Assembly: GCA_016936075.1 (NCBI GenBank)
Contig: JAFGPS010000197.1
Span: forward strand, 1-34,108
Length of the DNA stretch: 34,108 nt
Source of the DNA: Sedimentisphaerales bacterium
GTDB taxonomy: Bacteria; Planctomycetota; Phycisphaerae; Sedimentisphaerales; Anaerobacaceae
Reading direction: 5' to 3'
How positions within the stretch are numbered: the stretch's first letter is position 1; the number at the start of each line of letters is the position of its first letter. Below, one piece after another: positions 1-5,844 of this stretch. A model generated the notes under the pieces. It worked only from the letters and a program-made list of their open reading frames with translations, made no database searches and was not told the origin of the DNA. Made by a program: the position numbers and the translations under genes.

Positions 1-157
1 CCCATGTCCTGGCAAAAACTACATCTTCATTAGTGTATAGCTCAAAAAAACTGTTGTCTTCAGACCAGTTTGTTTGAATCCACTGAGGATATGCTAATGT
101 AGTAACAATAAGAAGAATGAATACATAAAATGATGTACGAAACAAGTTCTTTTTCAT
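1..157 (-). CDS. Secreted protein, N-terminal part only (possible BNR/sialidase-type protein)
   Basis: The reading frame starts at an ATG at 157 (minus) and is open to the window edge, so only about 52 residues are visible. It begins MKKNLFRTSFYVFILLIVTT, a classic signal peptide with a basic start and a hydrophobic core, followed by LAYPQWIQTNWSEDN and an aromatic-rich stretch. An AAGGA ribosome site lies just upstream of the ATG. The text after the signal peptide is reminiscent of secreted BNR-repeat or sialidase-like proteins, but too little is visible to assign a family. The export call is firm; the function is a guess. Confidence 0.6.
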   Translation of the reverse strand, partial: MKKNLFRTSFYVFILLIVTTLAYPQWIQTNWSEDNSFFELYTNEDVVFARTW

Positions 158-260
158 AAAAGTCCTTTTCGGATTACTCTCTTCAAGCGGAAGAGCGGAT
201 AGAATAAAGTCACTGTGGTTCTTATGAAGCTATCATCCTATCGGACCACCCTCGGCTCTG
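157..260 (-). promoter_or_regulatory. Possible structured 5' leader of the partial secreted gene
   Basis: Read on the minus strand, this leader can form nested pairs: AGAGC (259-255) with GCTCT (196-192), enclosing GTGGT (249-245) with ACCAC (219-215). A competing hairpin CTCTTC-CGCTT-GAAGAG (195-179) uses the same GCTCT strand and sits just upstream of the ribosome site. Mutually exclusive pairing is what a regulatory leader would show, but I do not recognise a known riboswitch class. Confidence 0.3.
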
Positions 261-419
261 AAGAAGCTATAATATATTGATTTTATACCATCTTTATTTT
301 AAATAAATAAGGAGCTAATGTCAATTATAATCTCCCTTAATAACGATTATTTTGACTTATCTTCGTATTTATTATGATAATCATATCTTTCAGTTATAAA
401 GTTTCGTGATTATTTTATA

Positions 420-448
420 TTGACATTTTTGCTTCAATAATGTATGTT
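420..448 (+). promoter_or_regulatory. Predicted sigma70-type promoter of the CE6 esterase gene
   Basis: TTGACA at 420-425 is followed after 17 bases by TATGTT at 443-448. It lies about 75 bases upstream of the esterase start. The -35 matches the consensus, the -10 only partly. The rest of the 158-523 gap is AT-rich with nothing else recognisable apart from the leader on the other strand. Confidence 0.4.
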
Positions 449-523
449 TCAGGTCATATTGAAGGCAAAACACTGCCGCAAATGTCTTAAACTAAATTTA
501 CCATTTAAATATAAGGGTATGAG

Positions 524-1396
524 ATGAAACGAGGATTGATCTTATTAGCACTGACAGCACTTTTCCTATTTAATACAAATGTCTCTGCTGAACCGGATCC
601 TGACTTTTATATCTTCCTATGCTTCGGCCAGTCCAACATGGAAAGCGGCGGACGAATGAGTGATATAGACCGAACCGTAGATAGCCGCTTCCAGGTAATG
701 GCGGATTTCGATAACGCAAGACGCGGCTGGGAAAAGGACAAATGGTACGATGCAATCCCGCCGTTGGCCGCAAAAGGCTCTGGTATTTGCATGATCGATT
801 ATTTCGGCAGAACACTCGTTGAGAATCTCCCCGAAAATGTTCGAGTTGGTGTAATTAAAATTTCAGTACCCGGCTGCAAAATCGAACTTTTCGAGAAAGA
901 TACTTTCCAGGATTATATCGCCACTGAACAGGCATGGATGAAAAATCTCGTCAATAATTACGGCGGAAATCCTTATCAGTATATGATTGATATGGCCAAA
1001 GTCGCACAAAAAGACGGTGTAATCAAAGGTATCCTGCTCCATCAGGGCGAGTCAAATCCGAACGATAATGAATGGCCGAACAAAGTCAAAGGCATTTATG
1101 ATAATATTATCAAAGATTTGAACCTCAATCCAAAAGAAGTACCCTTCCTTGTAGGCGAAACAGTAAATGCCGACCAGAATGGCCAATGTGCAGGCTTCAA
1201 TAAGATTATGGCAAAACTGCCGGAAACACTTCCTAATTCTTATGTTATTTCTTCAGCCGGCTGCCCGACAAATGACCGCATGCACTTCAATCCCGAAGGT
1301 TCAAGAATGTTCGGAAAACGATACGGTGAACAAATGCTCAAGCTTCTCGGTTATGAGATTAAAAAACCAGAAGAAAAAACAGAAACACAAAACTAA
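524..1396 (+). CDS. Secreted sialate O-acetylesterase / CE6-type SGNH esterase
   Basis: This is a 290-residue exported esterase of the SASA (DUF303, carbohydrate esterase family 6) group, which removes acetyl groups from sugars such as acetylated xylan or sialic acid. A signal peptide covers residues 1-22 (cleavage near VSA|EP). The SGNH blocks are visible: block I GQSNM with nucleophile Ser37, block III HQGESN (173-178), and block V DRMH with Asp251 and His254. The length fits a single catalytic domain with no binding module. AAGGG precedes the ATG. The next gene, a DUF3237 lipoprotein, lies 91 bases downstream on the same strand, and the two share one strong terminator, so they are probably co-transcribed. 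The true substrate cannot be read from the sequence. Confidence 0.88.
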   Translation: MKRGLILLALTALFLFNTNVSAEPDPDFYIFLCFGQSNMESGGRMSDIDRTVDSRFQVMADFDNARRGWEKDKWYDAIPPLAAKGSGICMIDYFGRTLVENLPENVRVGVIKISVPGCKIELFEKDTFQDYIATEQAWMKNLVNNYGGNPYQYMIDMAKVAQKDGVIKGILLHQGESNPNDNEWPNKVKGIYDNIIKDLNLNPKEVPFLVGETVNADQNGQCAGFNKIMAKLPETLPNSYVISSAGCPTNDRMHFNPEGSRMFGKRYGEQMLKLLGYEIKKPEEKTETQN

Positions 1397-1487
1397 TCGC
1401 TTTGATATTTGAAAATATTAATTATTAGAAATTTATATTGAGTTGAAATATTCCGTTTTTGTTAAACTTAATTGTGAGGAAATTAAA

Positions 1488-2537
1488 ATGAAACATGTAT
1501 ATCTGACTTTAACTTTAGTGTTTGTTTTAGCAATTTTGAGTTCTTGTACCAATGCTTCCTTATCAGCAGATAATTCAGCAGCTAATAAGGAAAAAGTCCT
1601 TATCCCGGATGAATCATGGTCATGCTATATGCCCGATGGTATTCCAAGTCCTGAAAAAGGAACTCTCGTTTTTGAAATTCAGATGAATATCGACAAGATT
1701 TATAATGTTGGTAAAACCCAGTTTGGTATGAGAAAAGCATATGTAATTAAAGATGGTAAAGTCACCGGTGACAAATTCCAAGCAGATGTAATGCAGCTCG
1801 GACTCGATTACGATCTCACACTGTCAAACGGCGTAGTAGAAATCGAACAGATAAATGTTTTAAGAACCAATGATAACGGATACATCTATGTACGATGCCC
1901 GGGAACAGGTATCAATGAAAATGATGTAAGAGTCGTAATGGATTTCGAGGCACCCAATAATAGTTCAGCCGCATGGTTAAACACAGGTAAGTTTGTAGCA
2001 AGGCGCATTGTCGATGAAGAAGCAAAAACAATAACAATGAAAGTTTATGACGTCAATGAAGTTGCAATAGACGCAGCAGATACAATCAATATTTCTAAGC
2101 CCGAAGGTATTCCGTATCAATCATGGGATTTCAGAAAGGCATCTCAAGGCGAACAAGCCGGCGAACAAATAATTACAGAATTAGTAACTCTCGGCGGTAG
2201 TTGTCGGGTTGGTGCAAGTAAAAGAGGTAATAGGAATATAATTTTGATTACTGGCGGAACTTTGGAAGGTATGATTAAAGGCATAGTCATTCCCGGCGGT
2301 GCAGACTACCAGAACCTTGCTCAAAATACAATCGACGCAAGATATATGTGGGAAACAGAGAAAGGCGAAATCATAATCGTTCGCAACGCAGGAGCATTCA
2401 GCGGCCTGGTTCCAACATTCGAGACAAACGTTGAAGGCGAATTCGCATGGCTAAATAGCGGCTTATACCTAAGCTCCGGCCCGGGAATTGGTGCCGGCGG
2501 CGTAACTCTTACAATGTACAAGAGCAAAACTCAGTAA
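1488..2537 (+). CDS. Lipoprotein with two DUF3237-like domains
   Basis: The start at 1488 is preferred over an upstream in-frame ATG at 1443 because GAGGAAATTAAA precedes it and the protein then opens with a lipoprotein signal peptide ending in the lipobox LSSC. It is about 349 residues long. The C-terminal half has the DUF3237 signature: a GGTLEG strand, IPGGADYQ, DARYMWETEKG, IIIVRNAG, then PTFET and FAWLNSGLYL. The N-terminal half repeats the pattern more weakly (LGLDYDL, GYIYVRCPG, VVMDFEAP, AAWLNTGKFV), so this is a tandem of two barrel-like domains. The molecular function of DUF3237 is not established. Its place behind a carbohydrate esterase suggests a role at the envelope in handling a small molecule or glycan; that is inference. 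Confidence 0.75.
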   Translation: MKHVYLTLTLVFVLAILSSCTNASLSADNSAANKEKVLIPDESWSCYMPDGIPSPEKGTLVFEIQMNIDKIYNVGKTQFGMRKAYVIKDGKVTGDKFQADVMQLGLDYDLTLSNGVVEIEQINVLRTNDNGYIYVRCPGTGINENDVRVVMDFEAPNNSSAAWLNTGKFVARRIVDEEAKTITMKVYDVNEVAIDAADTINISKPEGIPYQSWDFRKASQGEQAGEQIITELVTLGGSCRVGASKRGNRNIILITGGTLEGMIKGIVIPGGADYQNLAQNTIDARYMWETEKGEIIIVRNAGAFSGLVPTFETNVEGEFAWLNSGLYLSSGPGIGAGGVTLTMYKSKTQ

Positions 2538-2574
2538 AATATAATTCGATTGTTATTTTACAATTTCTAAATAT

Positions 2575-2632
2575 GGAAGAGCTTTATTTGCTAATTATTA
2601 TTTCGTAATTAAAGTTCTTCCAGTTTTTTTTT
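2575..2632 (+). terminator. Strong intrinsic terminator after the esterase-DUF3237 unit
   Basis: GGAAGAGCTTTA (2575-2586) pairs with TAAAGTTCTTCC (2610-2621), 12 pairs with one G-T, with a smaller TAATTA/TAATTA pairing inside the loop. A run of nine T follows (2624-2632). It separates this unit from the B12-controlled unit downstream. Confidence 0.85.
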
Positions 2633-2740
2633 AAAATATTCGCACTGAAATAAAATATTTTTGACAAAATAATATTTTTTAGTTGATTTTGTAATTGAAA
2701 GTGTGTTATTTGTATTTCGTTCTTTGAAAATGTAATAACT

Positions 2741-2958
2741 CAATTTCAGGTCCCTGCATTTATGGGATACTAAAACGGGAACGCGGTTAAAATCCGCGAC
2801 GGTCGCGCCGCTGTGTGTGTCTGTTCCGTAAAACTCTAAGTTTAGAGCAAATCGGAAATCCTTGAAATATGGAATTTTAAGTCCAAACCACTTTTCGTAC
2901 AAACGATTGGGAAGGTTTTCAAGGTAAGATGCGAGTCAGAAAACCTCGCCTGAATTTG
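2741..2958 (+). promoter_or_regulatory. Cobalamin (B12) riboswitch aptamer
   Basis: The closing stem P1 is visible: CAATTTCAGG (2741-2750) pairs with CCTGAATTTG (2949-2958), 9 of 10 pairs. Inside lies the conserved core: GGGAACGCGG, then TTAAAATCCGCGACGG, then GCGCCGCTGT (about 2777-2815). The B12 box GTCAGAAAACCTCGCC is at 2935-2950. Order and spacing fit the cobalamin riboswitch family. The aptamer lies on the same strand as the secreted protein gene at 3164 and is followed by an intrinsic terminator, so bound cobalamin would be expected to stop transcription early. The subclass (adenosyl- or hydroxocobalamin) was not determined. A TTGACA at 2661-2666 may be part of its promoter, but no good -10 is seen. 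The gap 2633-2740 holds nothing else recognisable. Confidence 0.93.
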
Positions 2959-2980
2959 ATAAGACACTTTCAGAATAACG

Positions 2981-3004
2981 TCATTTTATAACGTTATAAA
3001 ATGA
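2981..3004. repeat. Perfect 24-base palindrome in the riboswitch leader
   Basis: The 24 bases are their own reverse complement, centred on AACGTT. CAGAA (2971-2975) and TTCTG (3008-3012) extend the arm outside. As RNA it would be a hairpin between the P1 stem and the following GTTCTCGCGAAATGGAAC, which resembles the peripheral kissing-loop region of cobalamin riboswitches. As DNA it could also be an operator. Confidence 0.7.
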
Positions 3005-3045
3005 AATTTCTGTGTTCTCGCGAAATGGAACTCAAGTGCGGCTAA

Positions 3046-3076
3046 CCGGTACTATGCTTTTTCAGGCAAAGTCCGG
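3046..3076 (+). promoter_or_regulatory. Hairpin in the riboswitch expression platform
   Basis: CCGG-T-ACT-A-TGC (3046-3057) pairs with GCA-A-AGT-CCGG (3066-3076), leaving an eight-base loop (3058-3065). It lies between the aptamer and the terminator and probably belongs to the switching region. The flanking words GGCTAACC (3040-3047) and GGCAAAG...CCGGCCT resemble parts of a c-di-GMP-I (GEMM) aptamer, but the third conserved block of that class is absent. Confidence 0.45.
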
Positions 3077-3089
3077 CCTGATATATATT

Positions 3090-3123
3090 CCGTCTTTTCC
3101 TTCGTGGGAACGACGGTTTTTTT
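3090..3123 (+). terminator. Intrinsic terminator of the cobalamin riboswitch
   Basis: CCGTCTTTTCC (3090-3100) pairs with GGGAACGACGG (3106-3116) with one mismatch across a five-base loop, followed by seven T (3117-3123). It lies 40 bases before the start codon, as expected for a transcription-terminating B12 riboswitch. Confidence 0.88.
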
Positions 3124-3163
3124 ATGGTTTTATATATTGAGAAAGGCTGGAGGCTGAAAAATT

Positions 3164-4954
3164 ATGGTATCGAAAAGAGTAACAAAAAGAAGTTTTACAC
3201 AAATTATTAATTTCAAAGCAATTCTAATAGTGACACTTGCTTTGGCCTGTGCTGCAAATGCAAACATAGCAACCTTCGACGATATGAATTTGCCTGACCA
3301 GTCTTACTGGAACGGCTCAGACGAATCCGGTGCATTCTCCAGCGGCGGAATCTTATTCAATAACAATTATGCTTATTATGATTCTTATGAATCATGGGAC
3401 GGCTTTTCTTATTCGAATATTAACGACACACTTACAGAAAACCAATACAATGCTATTGCCGGAACTGGTCAGGGCGGAACTTCGAATTATGCAATATGCT
3501 ACATAGGTTTTACAGAATTACCTGCTATTACATTAAAAGCGGAAGGAATAGTTTACGGTTTATACGTGACAAATAATAATACTGCATACTACTCCTTACT
3601 TAATGGTAGCATGTTTTCAAAGAAATTCGGTGGAAACTCTGGTAATGATAAAGACTGGTTCATGCTTACTATTACTGGTAAAGACGTTAATGATGTCATA
3701 ATAGGAACTATCGAATTTTATTTAGCTGATTACAGATTTGATGACAACAATTTAGATTATATCGTTGATACATGGGAATTTATCGACTTATCATCGCTTG
3801 GCGATGTTAAAACACTTGAGTTTAATTTAGACTCAAGTGACACTGGCATATTTGGTATGAATACTCCTGCATATTTTGCACTGGATACAATAATTAGCCA
3901 GTCTCAGCCGGAGATAAAAGGACCATATACAGAATCAGGAATAAACGGATACATAAATCCGCTCAACAATGGAGAGCATGGAAACCCACAAGATATAACT
4001 TCCGAAATAAATCCTGTTTTCAAAAGCTGGGCTACTGAAGTTGTCAATTATTATCAAACTCCTGGCGTTGATTTTATGTGGTCAGATCCGAACAAGGCAC
4101 TGGGACCTGTAACAGGCGATAATATGGATATTTTCAGTTTAGGCGACCTCAGTAGAGAGCAGGTAAAAGAAGGTGAAAAGCCAGGCTGGATAACACTTGG
4201 ATTCAGCGAGCCTTTTGGCGATGTAAACGGTTATGATTTTGTAGTGTTCGAGAACGGCCTGATTTCAGATTCAACTACGGGCGCGGGTTCGGTTAAAGGA
4301 GAACTTCTTGCTGAACTGGCATTTGTCGAAGTCTCATCTGACGGCGAGAACTTTATCAGATTTCCGTCAGTTTCACTAATCGAACAACCGGGACAACTCT
4401 TCAGTACAATTCAGCCGGAAAGAGTATATAATCTTGCGGGTAAGCATGTGAACGCTTATGGTACTTGCACTGGCACACCTTTTGATTTGTGCGAGCTTGC
4501 AGGCAATCCTGATGTCGTATCAGGTATAGTTGATATTAATAACATTATGTATGTGCGAATTGTAGATATACCCGGTACAGGTGACTTCTACGATAATGCT
4601 ACCGAGCATATCGATCCCAATACATATCCGAACTGGGCATCTTATACGAATAATCACCCTATTTTTGATGAATGGAATACGAGTCTGGTTCCGCAATATC
4701 CTTCAGGCGGATTCGATCTGGAAGCGATCGGAATTTTACACGAGCAGCAATACAGCGCAGATATAGATTTGAACGGTATTGTTGACACTAACGATTTTAT
4801 TTTATTCGCATCTGCATGGCATACAAGTTTCGGACAGACCGGTTGGAACGGCAGATGTGATTTGGCTGAACCTAAGGATAACTTTATTGATGCTTATGAT
4901 TTCGACGTATTTTTAGAACATTTTGAGCAAATAGAAAACTGGATTTCAGAATAG
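3164..4954 (+). CDS. B12-regulated secreted protein: BtuH-like DUF4465 region, cell-surface domain, dockerin
   Basis: This is a 596-residue exported protein. A signal peptide covers residues 1 to about 33 (ACAANA|N). Residues 34-245 match the DUF4465 pattern: ATFDDMNLP, YWNGSDESGAFSSGG, WDGFSYSN, GTGQGGTSNYAICY. As I recall, DUF4465 proteins accompany B12 receptors in Bacteroidota, where BtuH binds cobalamin. Residues 250-525 form a second domain with WITLGFSEPF, GYDFVVFENG, FVEVSSDG and NLAGKH...GTPFDL, found in cell-surface proteins and, in my memory, also near B12 switches. Residues 530-590 carry two dockerin-type calcium loops (DIDLNGIVDTNDF; AEPKDNFIDAYDF). GGAGG lies 10 bases before the ATG. 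The leader is a cobalamin riboswitch, so a role in cobalamin capture or low-B12 response is likely but unproven. The prepilin gene follows after 7 bases. Confidence 0.8.
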   Translation: MVSKRVTKRSFTQIINFKAILIVTLALACAANANIATFDDMNLPDQSYWNGSDESGAFSSGGILFNNNYAYYDSYESWDGFSYSNINDTLTENQYNAIAGTGQGGTSNYAICYIGFTELPAITLKAEGIVYGLYVTNNNTAYYSLLNGSMFSKKFGGNSGNDKDWFMLTITGKDVNDVIIGTIEFYLADYRFDDNNLDYIVDTWEFIDLSSLGDVKTLEFNLDSSDTGIFGMNTPAYFALDTIISQSQPEIKGPYTESGINGYINPLNNGEHGNPQDITSEINPVFKSWATEVVNYYQTPGVDFMWSDPNKALGPVTGDNMDIFSLGDLSREQVKEGEKPGWITLGFSEPFGDVNGYDFVVFENGLISDSTTGAGSVKGELLAELAFVEVSSDGENFIRFPSVSLIEQPGQLFSTIQPERVYNLAGKHVNAYGTCTGTPFDLCELAGNPDVVSGIVDINNIMYVRIVDIPGTGDFYDNATEHIDPNTYPNWASYTNNHPIFDEWNTSLVPQYPSGGFDLEAIGILHEQQYSADIDLNGIVDTNDFILFASAWHTSFGQTGWNGRCDLAEPKDNFIDAYDFDVFLEHFEQIENWISE

Positions 4955-4961
4955 TATCTAA

Positions 4962-5768
4962 ATGAAAAGAGCTTTTACCTTAATCGAATTACTGGTCGTG
5001 ATATCCATTATCACCCTGCTATTGTCAATAGCAATGCCGGCCTTTAACGCGGCCAGAGCAGGGACAATGAGTTTGGTTTGCAAAACTAATATTCACCAGC
5101 TTTTACTTGCGAATATTAGCTATGCTTCGGAAAACGATGGGTATTTCGTTGCGGCGGCAAGTGACATGATGAACGGTCCGGGTTTGAATCGCTGGCATGG
5201 AACAAGAAATTCCATCGATGAACCATTCGATTCACAACGCGGACCGTTAGCCGGCTATTTGGGTAATTCACAAGTCAAAGAATGCCCGTTGAATGTTACT
5301 TTTGTAAAAGATCAGAACTGGAGTACAAATTTTGAGCAAGGCTGCGGCGGTTACGGCTATAATATGACTTATATTGGAAGCAGACTTTGGCAAAGGAACC
5401 TGAAAACTCAGCAGGACTGGCTCGATGCCTACGCCAAAACAACACGAATTGAAGAAATCAAGAAATCTGCACAGACCCTTATGTTCTCTGATACAGCTAT
5501 GGGCAATGATGGAGAAAACCTGATTGAATACTCTTTTGCCGAGCCACCTTTCGCATTGCAAAACGGTGTTCCGGTTACAAGTTTCTATATGTCACCATCC
5601 ATTCACTTTCGTCATAATAACAATGCTAATGTGGGCTGGACAGATGGGCATATAAGCAATTGCAAAAAAGCTAAATTCGAGAAGAAAAACGCTTATGATG
5701 TCAGTTCATCTGATTTGAACTTAGGCTGGTTCGACCCGATTGATAATTCACCATTCGATTTGAAATAA
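4962..5768 (+). CDS. Type IV prepilin-like (pseudopilin) protein, B12-riboswitch operon
   Basis: The protein of 268 residues starts MKRAFTLIELLVVISIITLL, the class III prepilin signal: short basic leader, cleavage before Phe, Glu at mature position 5, then one hydrophobic helix. The rest is the planctomycete type with a cysteine-containing head and, near the C-terminus, FRHNNNANVGWTDGH, the H...DG motif common in this group. The ATG is 7 bases after the stop of the previous gene and has no clear ribosome site, so translation is probably coupled to it. This makes a pseudopilin part of the B12-controlled unit. Possible roles are a surface filament displaying or moving the upstream protein, or a type II secretion pseudopilin; neither is shown. 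No good terminator is visible in the 76 bases before the convergent gene. Confidence 0.85.
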   Translation: MKRAFTLIELLVVISIITLLLSIAMPAFNAARAGTMSLVCKTNIHQLLLANISYASENDGYFVAAASDMMNGPGLNRWHGTRNSIDEPFDSQRGPLAGYLGNSQVKECPLNVTFVKDQNWSTNFEQGCGGYGYNMTYIGSRLWQRNLKTQQDWLDAYAKTTRIEEIKKSAQTLMFSDTAMGNDGENLIEYSFAEPPFALQNGVPVTSFYMSPSIHFRHNNNANVGWTDGHISNCKKAKFEKKNAYDVSSSDLNLGWFDPIDNSPFDLK

Positions 5769-5844
5769 CAGATAAAAATATTCTTTTCTAAAACTTTTAG
5801 TATCAGAGAACAGTATCACTGAACAGCGGCGATTAATCTCACTG

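Noticed and set aside
2609..2902. Minus-strand frame of 97 codons over the riboswitch
   Set aside because: It lies on the opposite strand of a well-defined cobalamin aptamer and has no ribosome site; the conserved RNA explains the sequence.
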